Positions 8,333 through 16,958 of a stretch of 64,000 nt of DNA are shown here, one piece after another. A model generated the notes under the pieces. It saw only the letters and a list, made by a program, of their open reading frames with translations, was not told where the DNA came from and ran no database searches. Source of the stretch: DASUBV01 sp035532295. GTDB taxonomy: Bacteria > Actinomycetota > Actinomycetes > Streptosporangiales > Streptosporangiaceae. Numbering within the stretch: the stretch's first letter is position 1; the number at the start of each line of letters is the position of its first letter. The position numbers and the translations under genes are program-made. Where the stretch lies: contig DATKRH010000058.1 of the NCBI GenBank assembly GCA_035532295.1, forward strand, positions 1 to 64,000. The letters are read 5' to 3'.

Positions 8333-9904
8333 ATGCCTTCGGTTTCATTATCAGGTCGGCTGACGATCGGCACCGGCTCGCTCGCCATGACCTTCGTGGC
8401 CGCGGCCGGCCTGACGGCCCCGGCCCAGGCGACGGTTCACCATCAGCAGCCCGCCGGCGCCCACCGCCAGGCCCAGGCGGTCGTCCCCGGCCGGCAGGCG
8501 AGCACCGCGCCGCCCAAGATTTCCTCGGTTGTCCCGGCGCAGGGCGCGCCCGGCTGGCCGGTGACCCTGGCCGGCCACGGCTTCCGGCACGTCACCTCCG
8601 TCGCCTTCGGCGGGGTCGGCGCGTCGTTCACGGTCGCGAGCAGCAGCAGGATCACCGCCACGGTCCCCGCCCGGGCCAGCAGCGGCCAGATCACCGTGAC
8701 CGCGCGGGCCGGCCAGGCCCGGAGCACGACCTTCACGGTCACCCCGGGGCAGACGCTGGAACCGGGCGAGACGCTGCCGTCGACCGGCGCGCTGAGGTCC
8801 AAGGACGGCCACTTCACCCTCGCCATGCAAGGCAACGGCAACCTGGTCTACTACGTCACCGGTACCGAGCACACGCTGTGGGCCAGCGGCACGGCCGGCC
8901 ATCGCGACGCCTACCTCACCATGCTCGGTAACGGCAACCTGGTCGTGTACTCGGCCAGCGGAGCCAGGACGCTGTGGTCGAGCAAGACCTCGGGCCAGGG
9001 ACCGGCCAGGCTCGTGGCGCAGACCAACGGCAACCTCATCGTCTACGAGGGGTCGACGCCCACGTGGGCCGCGGGCAGTTACGACGCGGTACTCGAGCCC
9101 GGCGAGAAGCTGCAGCCCGGCTGGTTCCTCAGTTCCGGCAACGGCTACAAGCTGGCCATGCAGAACAACGGCAACCTGGTTGAGGACGGCGCGGCCGGCG
9201 CCATGTGGTCGACCAGGACGGCGGGACATCCCGGCGCCACGCTCACCATGCGAGCCGACGGAAACCTGGTGGTCCGTCAGGGCACGACGCTATGGGCGAG
9301 CAAGACTGGGGCGCATCCGGGGGCGAGGCTGGTCGACCAGCGCAGCGGCGTCCTGGTGGTCCGGTACAAGAGCCGGACGGTGTGGTCAAGCAAGAAGGGC
9401 TCGCCGCCGGTCAACCCGCCGCTGACCCTCGGCAAGTGGGCGGGCAAGGCGGGGCCCGCCGCGGCCGACACCTATGATGGATATCCCTATCCGCATCCGC
9501 CCGCGTGCACCGATGGGGGCGCCTGCGAAGCCGACGCGTGGGCGTTCTACCAGGGGCAGTGCACGTCCTGGGTCGCCTACCGGCTGAACCAGCTCAACGC
9601 CATCGCCTTCACCAACTTCTACGGCGGCAAGGGCCGCTGGGGCAATGCCGTGAACTGGAGGAAGCAGGCACTGGCGCTCAAGATCGCGGTGAACTCCAGC
9701 CCGGCGGTGGGCGCCATCGCGTGGTATGCCTCGACCAAGGCGGCGCCCGACGGCCACGTGGCCTACGTGGAGAAGGTCAACTCGCCGACGTCGATCGTCA
9801 TATCGGAGATGAACTACGACGGCGACAACGGCTTCTGGGTGCATACGATCACGAAGACGGCGGGCGACTGGCCCAGCGACTTCATCCACCTCGCTGACCG
9901 CTAG
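8333..9904 (+). CDS. Secreted bulb-type lectin / CHAP-domain protein (cell-wall hydrolase)
   Basis: 523 residues from the ATG at 8333, chosen over 8321 because GGAG lies 6-7 bases before it. Order: signal peptide ending near APAQA; IPT/TIG-like domain (ISSVVPAQGAPGWPVTLAGHGF); two bulb-lectin domains, each with three sugar-pocket repeats (MQGNGNLVYY, MLGNGNLVVY, AQTNGNLIVY; MQNNGNLVED, MRADGNLVVR, DQRSGVLVVR); C-terminal CHAP domain with catalytic Cys in GQCTSWVAY and His in DGHVAYVE. CHAP domains are amidases or endopeptidases of peptidoglycan. The canonical mannose pocket is QxDxNxVxY; here the Asp is mostly Asn and the last repeats are eroded, so glycan specificity may differ. Divergent from the sedolisin gene. 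Confidence 0.9.
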   Translation: MPSVSLSGRLTIGTGSLAMTFVAAAGLTAPAQATVHHQQPAGAHRQAQAVVPGRQASTAPPKISSVVPAQGAPGWPVTLAGHGFRHVTSVAFGGVGASFTVASSSRITATVPARASSGQITVTARAGQARSTTFTVTPGQTLEPGETLPSTGALRSKDGHFTLAMQGNGNLVYYVTGTEHTLWASGTAGHRDAYLTMLGNGNLVVYSASGARTLWSSKTSGQGPARLVAQTNGNLIVYEGSTPTWAAGSYDAVLEPGEKLQPGWFLSSGNGYKLAMQNNGNLVEDGAAGAMWSTRTAGHPGATLTMRADGNLVVRQGTTLWASKTGAHPGARLVDQRSGVLVVRYKSRTVWSSKKGSPPVNPPLTLGKWAGKAGPAAADTYDGYPYPHPPACTDGGACEADAWAFYQGQCTSWVAYRLNQLNAIAFTNFYGGKGRWGNAVNWRKQALALKIAVNSSPAVGAIAWYASTKAAPDGHVAYVEKVNSPTSIVISEMNYDGDNGFWVHTITKTAGDWPSDFIHLADR

Positions 9905-10857
9905 TCACGTGCGGCCTCCCCTAAGCTCGGGGCAGCCAGGTTCTCGCCCACGCACCGGTTCCGCTGCGCGCCCAACCCGCCGATGGTGGCCGTCATGACG
10001 TCCCCTGGCCGGAGGAACCTGCCGCGCGCCTGCCCCGTGCCCGCCGGGGTTCCGGTCAGGAGCAAGTCACCGGGCAGCAGTTCGACGTCCGCGGCGAGGG
10101 CGGCGATCAGGCCCGGCACGTCGAACACCATGTCCGCCGTCGAGCCGCGCTGCATCACCTCCCCATTCACGGCCAGGACCATGGGCAGGCCGGCTGCCAC
10201 GTCAACCTCGTCCGCCGGTACCACATACGGGCCGACGGGCAGGAAGGTGGGAGCATTCTTCGCAGCCAGGTAATCTATGCGGCCGGGCTCGGGCCGGCGG
10301 AGCCGGTCGCGCGTTGTCAGGTCATTCGCGATGGTGTAGCCGGCGATACAGTCCGCGGCCTCGGCCCGCGAGGCATGCCGGACGCGGCGGCCGATGACGA
10401 CGCCCAGCTCAAGCTCCCAGTCGTGCTGTCCGACACGTGGCAGCACGACATCGTCGCGCGGACCGCAGATGGCACTCGGCAGCCCCGCGAACACGAACGG
10501 CGATCGCGGGACTGGCTGGCCAGCCTCAACGGCGTGGTCACGATAGTTAAGCGCGACCTGAAAGATCTGGCGCGGTTCGACTGGTGCTAGAACCGTGCCT
10601 TCGGGAATGGCGTCATCGGCCTGCTGGGCGGCAAGATCATGCCGAGAGGCGCATAGCTGGCGCATGCCGCGGCGGAGCTGCCTGAGGTTTCGCGGCCAGT
10701 CGGGCAGCAGGTCGGCGAAAGATGTCCTAGCACCGAGGTCGAACTCGTCTAGCGGAGTGAATATGCCTCCATGGACAAGGCCATCGACAGGCAGTCCGTC
10801 GATGGCTGCCCGTGCGAAGCGTAGCCGCGGCTGCGGCTCAGCAGGCGCGGTCATCAC
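9901..10857 (-). CDS. Fumarylacetoacetate hydrolase (FAH) family protein, copy 1
   Basis: A 318-residue FAH-fold enzyme; members cleave or isomerise 2,4-dioxo acids or decarboxylate oxaloacetate-like acids using Mg2+. Visible signature: FQVALNYRDHAVEAGQ, the metal-binding stretch WELELGVVIGRRV, ANDLTTRDRLRRP and LLTGTPAGTGQARGRFLRPGD. The GTG start (10857) is directly followed by ATG. It lies 12 bp after the SDR gene, so both form one operon reading away from the operator at 11749. The 3' end converges on the lectin gene with a 4-bp overlap. Exact substrate unknown; a second, divergent FAH protein is encoded at 16959. Confidence 0.88.
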   Translation of the reverse strand: MMTAPAEPQPRLRFARAAIDGLPVDGLVHGGIFTPLDEFDLGARTSFADLLPDWPRNLRQLRRGMRQLCASRHDLAAQQADDAIPEGTVLAPVEPRQIFQVALNYRDHAVEAGQPVPRSPFVFAGLPSAICGPRDDVVLPRVGQHDWELELGVVIGRRVRHASRAEAADCIAGYTIANDLTTRDRLRRPEPGRIDYLAAKNAPTFLPVGPYVVPADEVDVAAGLPMVLAVNGEVMQRGSTADMVFDVPGLIAALAADVELLPGDLLLTGTPAGTGQARGRFLRPGDVMTATIGGLGAQRNRCVGENLAAPSLGEAARD

Positions 10858-10869
10858 CGCTCGCGGCGA

Positions 10870-11622
10870 TCACAGGCACCGCAGCGCTCCCCCGTCCACT
10901 GACACGACGATGCCGGTCATATAGGAGGCGGCGGGCGAAAGCAGGAACGTGGCGACGCGACCGAACTCGGCGGGCTCACCGTAACGGCGCAGGGGAATCG
11001 TCGCTTCAGCCTGCTCGCGCCGGCCGGGAGCACGAGCATCCAGCTCCTCGGTGCGCGTAGTCGCGATCCTGCCGGGCAGCAGGCCGAGGACGCGGATTCC
11101 CCGCGGTCCCAGTTCATCGGCCAGCGTCTTGGCCACCATCGCCAACCCGGGACGCAATCCATTGGACACGGCCAGGCGGTCGAGCGGCGACTTCACCGAG
11201 GACGACAGCACAAACGCGATTACGCCACCCGATTCGAGGAGCCCAGCCGACTTTGTGGCGATCCGGACCGCGCCGAGGAAGACCGACCCGAATGCGGCCA
11301 GCCACTGCTCGTCGGAGATATCCATGGTCTGGCCGGGCGGCGGACCACCGGTGCTGATAAGCACGCCGTCAAGACGCCCGAAAGTGCTCATGGCCATATC
11401 CGCCAAGCTGTCGGCGACCTCCGGGCTAGCGTTATCGCCAACTACCCCCAGGGCGCAGGGGGAGCCGCCCAACTGGGCCACGGCGGCCGACACCGCGTCC
11501 GCGCCGCGGCCAGAGACCACCACGCGGGCCCCTTCGGCCACCAGATGCTGAGCAGTTGCGAACCCGAGCCCGCGCGTCCCGCCGGTCACCACGTAAACCC
11601 GCCCAGCAAGCTGGAGGTCCAT
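10870..11622 (-). CDS. Atypical short-chain dehydrogenase/reductase lacking the catalytic Tyr
   Basis: A 250-residue SDR. The nucleotide-binding motif is TGGTRGLG (residues 14-21) and the C-terminus has the usual SYMTGIVVSVDGG. The classical YxxxK is absent: where Tyr is expected the sequence reads LAVSNGLRPGLAMVAK, after SSSVKSPLDR. This matches the FabG-like SDR subgroup recorded as lacking the standard tetrad (CDD BKR_like_SDR_like). Activity is therefore uncertain. First gene of the leftward unit; its start is about 126 bp from the shared operator at 11749-11764. Confidence 0.87.
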   Translation of the reverse strand: MDLQLAGRVYVVTGGTRGLGFATAQHLVAEGARVVVSGRGADAVSAAVAQLGGSPCALGVVGDNASPEVADSLADMAMSTFGRLDGVLISTGGPPPGQTMDISDEQWLAAFGSVFLGAVRIATKSAGLLESGGVIAFVLSSSVKSPLDRLAVSNGLRPGLAMVAKTLADELGPRGIRVLGLLPGRIATTRTEELDARAPGRREQAEATIPLRRYGEPAEFGRVATFLLSPAASYMTGIVVSVDGGALRCL

Positions 11623-11725
11623 GCCTGATCCTCTCCGTCGATGACTCCGCCAGAAGCGCCGGGTTACCTGCCGTGTCCGCCGCGGCCGACGGCGCAGCCA
11701 GGCCCTCGCGCCAGCGTCACGATTC

Positions 11726-11777
11726 TTGACACCTCCCCGCGTACCGATGTATACAGCAGTCTACCAAGACTCGGCAA
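11726..11777. promoter_or_regulatory. Divergent promoter pair with candidate GntR operator (site A)
   Basis: Rightward: TTGACA (11726-11731), 18 bp, TATACA (11750-11755). Leftward: TTGCCG (complement 11772-11777), 18 bp, TATACA (complement 11748-11753). The two -10 boxes interlock, and both are covered by GTATACAGCAGTCTAC (11749-11764). That sequence resembles two more sites at 23234 and 24207 (11-13 of 16 positions shared in pairs), so one FCD/GntR repressor could silence both directions. Confidence 0.65.
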
Positions 11778-11895
11778 AACCGGATGGAGCAGGCGCGGAC
11801 AGCGCGGTCCGGAATATGCCCGCGGTCGTGCGAAGGTGGCCGTCTGGCAGGCCACGAATGAGCCCGCTCGCGGCCAAAAGGAGGATACAGAAGGC

Positions 11896-12315
11896 ATGGA
11901 GGAAGACTTCGATCGGGCCATGGCCGTCCGGCGCTCAGTCCTGGGTGACGAGTACGTTGACGCCGCGGTGGACAACGTCACTCCTTTCACCGCTCCGTTC
12001 CAGGACTTCGTGACCCGGTGGGCATGGGGTGAGGCGTGGCTCGACGATACGCTCGACCCTCAGCTGCGCAGCCTCTTGACAGTCGCCATCGTCACGGTCC
12101 TGGGCCAGCTGAACGAAGTCAGGCTGCATGTCCGCGGTGCATTGCGCAACGACTGTACCCCCGAGGAGATCGGCGCTGTACTCAAGCACGTTGCTGTCTA
12201 CGCAGGTGTCGCAAAGGCCGTGGCTGGCGTTGGCATCGCTAATGAAGAGATCACCAAGTATGCGACGGCGAATGCATCAGCGCCAGCGGCAAGCGCACAG
12301 GACGGCCGTCGGTGA
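11896..12315 (+). CDS. Carboxymuconolactone decarboxylase family protein (PcaC-like)
   Basis: 139 residues from ATG 11896, chosen because AAAGGAGG stands 11 bases upstream; an upstream in-frame ATG at 11641 would overlap the promoter and gives a non-homologous leader. The all-alpha CMD fold is visible as LLTVAIVTVLGQLNEVRLHVRGALRNDCTPEEIGAVLKHVAVYAG, spanning residues of the conserved core. The family includes 4-carboxymuconolactone decarboxylase and AhpD-like proteins; there is no CxxC, so the decarboxylase/isomerase branch fits better. First gene of a tightly coupled six-gene rightward operon (4-bp overlap with the next). Confidence 0.85.
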   Translation: MEEDFDRAMAVRRSVLGDEYVDAAVDNVTPFTAPFQDFVTRWAWGEAWLDDTLDPQLRSLLTVAIVTVLGQLNEVRLHVRGALRNDCTPEEIGAVLKHVAVYAGVAKAVAGVGIANEEITKYATANASAPAASAQDGRR

Positions 12316-13145
12316 CCGGCCAGGGCGTCGCGGCGCCAGCAGCGGTTTCCCTGATGGAGCAGCTAGAGAATGCTCGTGTGGTCGATCTTGAGCAGCCCCG
12401 TTTCACGGGAATGCCGATGTTTCCCGCGAACAATCCCAACTACACGTTCATGCTGCACCGGCGGCATGAGGAGGGCCTGGAAAGCCGGACGAGCGCGGCC
12501 GGCATGATTATGACGGCTGACCACGCCGGGACACACGTCGACGCACTCTGCCACCAGGCAGAGAACATGCAAATGTTCGGCGGCGTGCCGGTAACGGCCG
12601 CGAACCAGGGGCCCAGCGGCGTTAGCGCCCTTTCGGCGGAGAGCCTGCCTCCGATCATCAGACGTGGTGTCCTCATCGACCTGGTTGCGGCACGGGGGGA
12701 GCGGCTTCCCCCTCAGTACCTGGTGGAGCGGGATGAACTCGCCGACGTCGCGGATCGCCAGGCCGTCACCGTGCGGCCGGGCGATGTCCTGCTGATCCGG
12801 ACCGGCTGGGGTGCAGCCTGGAAGGACCAGGACTACATCACCGGCGGCGGCATGGCCAGAAGCGCCGGCGAATGGGCCGCCGAACATGCGGTTTATGCTG
12901 TCGGCGCCGACAACATGTCGTGGGATCTACCGGGATACGTCGACCCCGTCCTCGGGCACACGCTGCCCAACCACACGCTGCTGCTTGTCCGTGCCGGAAT
13001 CCTGATCTTTGAGAACCTGATTCTCGATGACCTGGCCGCGACCGGCGCGCGCGAGTTCGTCTTCGTTAGCCTTCCGCTGAAACTCGTCGGCGCCACCGGT
13101 TCGCCGACCCGACCGGTGGCCATCATCGCCCAGGAGAGAATGTGA
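12312..13145 (+). CDS. Cyclase-family metal-dependent hydrolase (kynurenine formamidase-like)
   Basis: 277 residues, GTG start in a GTGA-type overlap with the preceding stop. The metal site of the family appears as DHAGTHVDALCHQ near residue 75, with GDVLLIRTGWG and VYAVGADNMSWD further on, both typical of the Cyclase/KynB superfamily. These enzymes hydrolyse amides or lactones using Zn or Mn. No tryptophan-pathway gene is nearby, so arylformamidase activity is unlikely; lactone or ring-opening chemistry within this pathway is an inference from its neighbours (CMD-like, FAH, MmgE/PrpD). Confidence 0.85.
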   Translation: MTGQGVAAPAAVSLMEQLENARVVDLEQPRFTGMPMFPANNPNYTFMLHRRHEEGLESRTSAAGMIMTADHAGTHVDALCHQAENMQMFGGVPVTAANQGPSGVSALSAESLPPIIRRGVLIDLVAARGERLPPQYLVERDELADVADRQAVTVRPGDVLLIRTGWGAAWKDQDYITGGGMARSAGEWAAEHAVYAVGADNMSWDLPGYVDPVLGHTLPNHTLLLVRAGILIFENLILDDLAATGAREFVFVSLPLKLVGATGSPTRPVAIIAQERM

Positions 13146-14500
13146 AGGATAACCTGACCGAGCAGTTCGCCGACTTTGTCGCCGCTACGCGACTAGATGG
13201 CCTACCGGAGAGCGCCCGCGAGCGGGCGCGGATCGTTTTGATCGACACGGTCGCTAGCGCATTCATGGGCAGCCGCAGCGCGGAGGTGCCGATGATTGAG
13301 CGAACCGCGATCGCCATCGCCGGCCGAGGCGACTCACCCGTCGTCGGACGGCCCGCACTCGCCAACGCCGCCGCGGTCCTGGTCAACGGTTACCTGGTCA
13401 CGGCGACGACCGTATGCGACGTGCACCGGCCTACGCTCTGCCACGTCACACCGGAGGTTTTCCCGCCCGCCCTGGCGGTGGGTACGCAGCGAGGCGTGAC
13501 CGGGGCGGATTTCCTGCTGGCGTTCGCGCTTGGCCTGGAGACCACCACCCGCGTCGGCCTGGGATCCGACTATCCGGCGTTTCGCGCGAAGGGCTGGCAC
13601 TCGCCGGGTGTCTGGGGCCCATTCGGCGGCGCCGCCGCGGCCGGCAAGCTGCTGGGGCTGGATGCCCGGCAGATGCGCAACGCGCTCAGCCTGGCCGGCA
13701 GTCAGTCAGCCGGCACGTTCGCGCACTGGGGGACGCCCACCATCAAGTTCCATCAATCGCGCGGAGCACTCTCGGGCTACCTCGCGGCAAATCTCGCCGA
13801 CACCGGATTCGAAGCGGGAGCCGACGTACTGACCGCCGCGGACGGCGGGCTTTACGCGACTTACTCCAACGGCGGAAGGCCAGAACTGGCCCTCGAAGGG
13901 CTCGGCACCCGCTGGGAACTGGAACGCCTGAGCCTGCGGCCATGGCCGCTGGCCAGCTCGCTTCAGTCGGTGGCGACCGCCCTGCTGCACCTGGTCGACA
14001 GCGCCGGCGCAACCGCCGCCACCGTGGCCCGCGCCAGGGTGGGCCTGAGCACCACCGTCTACAACATGCACGGGCAGCTGCCGTGGGACGACCGATTCCA
14101 CGCCCTGCTGTCCGCGCCCTACGTAACGGCGGTCATCCTGGCCGACGGCGTCTGCGGACTGGACCAGTTCACCCCCGAGCGGCTCAAGGATGCTGCCCTG
14201 GATCGCTACACGCGAGAGAACGTGGAGGTGGTGATCGACGAGTCCGTCGACGGCACCGGAGCCGCGGTACAGCTGGAACTGACCGACGGACGGACGGTAC
14301 GGGATAGCCGCGCCGTGCCGCACGGGGACCAGTCCGATCCGCTGAGCCTGGCCGACGTCAGATCGAAGTTCCTGGCCGCCGCCGCGGGAGTGCTGACAGA
14401 TGATCAGGCTGCCACGGCACTGGACCGGCTGGAGAGGATCGAGGAGATGCCCCGCATCGACGGCGAGATGTTCGGGGCCGGAGCAGGACAGGCTCCGTGA
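13142..14500 (+). CDS. MmgE/PrpD family protein, copy 1
   Basis: 452 residues, GTG start overlapping the previous stop (GTGA). MmgE/PrpD enzymes include 2-methylcitrate dehydratase, cis-aconitate decarboxylase and iminodisuccinate epimerase. Seen: VIDTVASAFMGS-like N-terminal helix (VLIDTVASAF), TTVCDVHRPTLCHVTPEVFPPALA at about residues 95-118, GWHSPGVWGPFGGAAAAGKLLGLD, SAGTFAHWGTPTIKFHQSRGALSG and PWPLASSLQSVATALL. The second copy at 27464 has the same CDVxxPxxCHxTPE and GWHxPGV/FHQxRGA signature, so the two are paralogues of one subfamily. Substrate probably a polycarboxylate or its unsaturated derivative, inferred only. Confidence 0.9.
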   Translation: MKDNLTEQFADFVAATRLDGLPESARERARIVLIDTVASAFMGSRSAEVPMIERTAIAIAGRGDSPVVGRPALANAAAVLVNGYLVTATTVCDVHRPTLCHVTPEVFPPALAVGTQRGVTGADFLLAFALGLETTTRVGLGSDYPAFRAKGWHSPGVWGPFGGAAAAGKLLGLDARQMRNALSLAGSQSAGTFAHWGTPTIKFHQSRGALSGYLAANLADTGFEAGADVLTAADGGLYATYSNGGRPELALEGLGTRWELERLSLRPWPLASSLQSVATALLHLVDSAGATAATVARARVGLSTTVYNMHGQLPWDDRFHALLSAPYVTAVILADGVCGLDQFTPERLKDAALDRYTRENVEVVIDESVDGTGAAVQLELTDGRTVRDSRAVPHGDQSDPLSLADVRSKFLAAAAGVLTDDQAATALDRLERIEEMPRIDGEMFGAGAGQAP

Positions 14501-15453
14501 CGCCCGATCCCGTCCTCGCGCCGGACGGGAGGACGGCTGCCGAGGCCACAGCCGCTGACCCGTTCGCCGGTACGTGGTACGTGCTGCCCACGACCTTCGC
14601 GCCTGACGGTGCCCTCGATCTGTCCAGCCAGCGAGCGCTCACACAGGCCGTACTCGAATGGGGTGCCAACGGGCTCACGGTCCTGGGCGTCATGGGCGAG
14701 GCATCCACGCTGACGACCGACGAGCGGGCCGCCGTGATCAGGGCAGTGGCGGCAGCCGCGCCGGGAGTTCCGCTGGCGGTGGGGGCCTCCAGCAGCGCAC
14801 GGCATACGACTGTCGCCCTCGGACGGCAGGCCGCTGACTGCGGCGCGAGCGCCATTATGGTGTCCGCGCCGCCGCTGCTGCGCAACGCCGACCTTCTCCC
14901 GGCCTTTTTCGCTGGCGTGGCCAGCCAGTGTGACCTGCCAGTCATCGTGCAGGACGAGCCGGGCGCTACCGGCACGCTGATCCCGGTCAGCGTGCTGGCC
15001 GAATGCCTGACGGCAGCCCGATCGCCCGTCGTGAAACTAGAGGATCCGCCGACCGCCCCCAAGATCTCCGCGCTGCTGCGCCGCACACCGGACGCGTCAG
15101 TATTCGGCGGGCTGGGCGGTGCCGCTGCGTACTTTGAGCTGAGCCGCGGGGCGGTCGGCACCATGACCGGATTCTCCTATCCCGAAGTCTTGCGGCAGAT
15201 CAGGCTCAGGCTGGCAGCGAAAGACGCCGCGGCTGCCTACGCCCTGTTCGCGCGCTACCTGCCCCTGATCACCTTTGAAGCGCAGCCAGGCGTTGGCCTC
15301 GGCATCCGCAAGGAACTGCTACGACGCCGCGGCGTGATCGCTGCCGCGACCGCTCGGATCGCCGATGCCCCGGCCGCGCAGCTGATTGCCGAGCTGGACG
15401 AAGTGCTCGACGCTCTGCGCATCAAGCCGTCAGAAAAGCCGCTCGTCCTATGA
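14497..15453 (+). CDS. Dihydrodipicolinate synthase/N-acetylneuraminate lyase family protein
   Basis: 318 residues, GTG start in a GTGA overlap with MmgE/PrpD. This is the Schiff-base class I aldolase family. The motif GVMGEASTLTTDERAAVI near residue 65 equals the family GTTGE...L...E. The Schiff-base Lys is probably in SPVVKLEDPP (about residue 182). The segment usually written YNxP, which supplies the catalytic Tyr, reads VQDEPGATG here, so the Tyr is missing. This argues against DapA and for a lyase or decarboxylase acting on another 2-oxo acid. C-terminal helices (EVLRQIRLRLAAKDAAAAYALFARYLP) are typical. Confidence 0.86.
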   Translation: MTPDPVLAPDGRTAAEATAADPFAGTWYVLPTTFAPDGALDLSSQRALTQAVLEWGANGLTVLGVMGEASTLTTDERAAVIRAVAAAAPGVPLAVGASSSARHTTVALGRQAADCGASAIMVSAPPLLRNADLLPAFFAGVASQCDLPVIVQDEPGATGTLIPVSVLAECLTAARSPVVKLEDPPTAPKISALLRRTPDASVFGGLGGAAAYFELSRGAVGTMTGFSYPEVLRQIRLRLAAKDAAAAYALFARYLPLITFEAQPGVGLGIRKELLRRRGVIAAATARIADAPAAQLIAELDEVLDALRIKPSEKPLVL

Positions 15454-15478
15454 GCTCACCTTTCGACATTGGATTGTC

Positions 15479-16957
15479 ATGCCAAATGTAGTGGTCGTTG
15501 GCGCTGGAAATGCGGGCCTCTGCGCCGCGCTCGCAGCCGCCGAGCAAGGAGCGCAGGTTACGGTGCTGGAGCGGGCGCCGCGAGCCGAACGTGGCGGGAA
15601 CACCGCGTTCACCGCAGGTGCCATGCGCGTTACCTATGACGGGCCAGCCGACCTGCAGCGGCTGATGCCGGACTTGTCGCCGACCGAGTGGCAGAACAAC
15701 GACTTCGGGTCTTACCCGGCCGACGCTTTCTATAATGATATGGCTCAGGTCACAGAGTCACGGTGCGACCCGGAACTGACCGAGATCCTGGTCACTCGCA
15801 GCCTGCCGACGCTGGAGTGGATGCGGACGAAGTCCGTGCGTTTTGCTCCTACCTACCATCGCCAGGCGTTCAACGTGGACGGCCGGTTCCGTTTCTGGGG
15901 CGGCCTCACCGTCGAGGCGGTGGGCGGCGGCCTGGGACTGGTGGATACGCTGTGCGCCAGCGCCGAGCAGGCGGGAGTCACGTTCAAGTACGAAACCCGC
16001 GCGATGACGCTGACCCAGCGGAACGGGCGGATGACCGGGGTCTTGGTGCGCACCCGGGACGGCCTAACGCAGGCGGTCCCGGCCGACGCCGTGATCCTCG
16101 CCAGCGGCGGCTTTGAGGCCAACGCCGAGTGGCGGACCCGTTACCTGGGTCCCGGCTGGGATCTCGCCAAAGTCCGCGGCACGCGGTTCAACACCGGCGA
16201 CGGCATCCGCATGGCTCTGAAAGTCGGCGCGTTGCCCCAGGGCAACTGGTCTGGCTGCCACGCCGTGGGCTGGGATCGCAATGCGCCCGATTTCGGCGAC
16301 CGGAGAATCGGCGACGGCTTTCAGAAGCATAGCTACCCGTTTGGGATCATGGTGAATGCGGATGGCAAGCGCTTCGTCGACGAGGGCGCCGACTTCCGTA
16401 ATCTCACCTATGCGCGGTACGGGCGCGAGATCCTGGCTCAGCCTCGCCAGTTTGCCTGGCAGATTTTCGACGCGAAGGTGACCGGCCTGCTACGCGACGA
16501 GTACCGGATCAGGGAGGTCACGCGAGTGACCTCAACCACCATCGAGGAACTCGCCCGTAAGCTTGACGGGGTCGACGCCAATGCGGTCCTGGACACCGTG
16601 AAGGGTTACAACGAAGCGGTCCGGACATCAATCCCGTTCAATCCCAACGTCAAGGACGGCCGCGGGACCGCGGGGATCACGCCGCCCAAGTCCAACTGGG
16701 CCAACCCTCTCGATACCCCGCCGTTCGAGGCCTATATGGTCACCTGCGGTATCACGTTTACCTTCGGGGGCCTGGCCATCGACCCTGGGACCGGCCGCGT
16801 GCTCGCGGAAGATGGCGACCCGATCCCTGGCCTGTTCGCTTGTGGCGAGCTGATCGGCGGCCTGTTCTACTTTAATTACCCGGGTGGATCTGGTCTGACC
16901 TCAGGCGCCGTCTTCGGCCGGATCGCCGGCGCCGGGGCCGCCGCGGCAGGCGTGTGA
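15479..16957 (+). CDS. FAD-dependent tricarballylate dehydrogenase-like oxidoreductase (TcuA/fumarate reductase flavoprotein family)
   Basis: 492 residues from ATG 15479, placed at the start of the dinucleotide fold (VVVVGAGNAGLCAALAAAEQGA). Downstream are the FAD-contact ERAPRAERGGNTAFT, ILASGGFEANAEWRTRYLG, VRGTRFNTGDGIRMAL and the C-terminal CGELIGGLFYFNYPGGSGLTSGAVFGR. The pattern follows TcuA, which oxidises tricarballylate to cis-aconitate, more closely than ketosteroid dehydrogenases. A dehydrogenase making an alkene acid next to two MmgE/PrpD proteins fits polycarboxylate catabolism. It starts 25 bp after the lyase gene. Confidence 0.82.
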   Translation: MPNVVVVGAGNAGLCAALAAAEQGAQVTVLERAPRAERGGNTAFTAGAMRVTYDGPADLQRLMPDLSPTEWQNNDFGSYPADAFYNDMAQVTESRCDPELTEILVTRSLPTLEWMRTKSVRFAPTYHRQAFNVDGRFRFWGGLTVEAVGGGLGLVDTLCASAEQAGVTFKYETRAMTLTQRNGRMTGVLVRTRDGLTQAVPADAVILASGGFEANAEWRTRYLGPGWDLAKVRGTRFNTGDGIRMALKVGALPQGNWSGCHAVGWDRNAPDFGDRRIGDGFQKHSYPFGIMVNADGKRFVDEGADFRNLTYARYGREILAQPRQFAWQIFDAKVTGLLRDEYRIREVTRVTSTTIEELARKLDGVDANAVLDTVKGYNEAVRTSIPFNPNVKDGRGTAGITPPKSNWANPLDTPPFEAYMVTCGITFTFGGLAIDPGTGRVLAEDGDPIPGLFACGELIGGLFYFNYPGGSGLTSGAVFGRIAGAGAAAAGV

Positions 16958-16958
16958 G

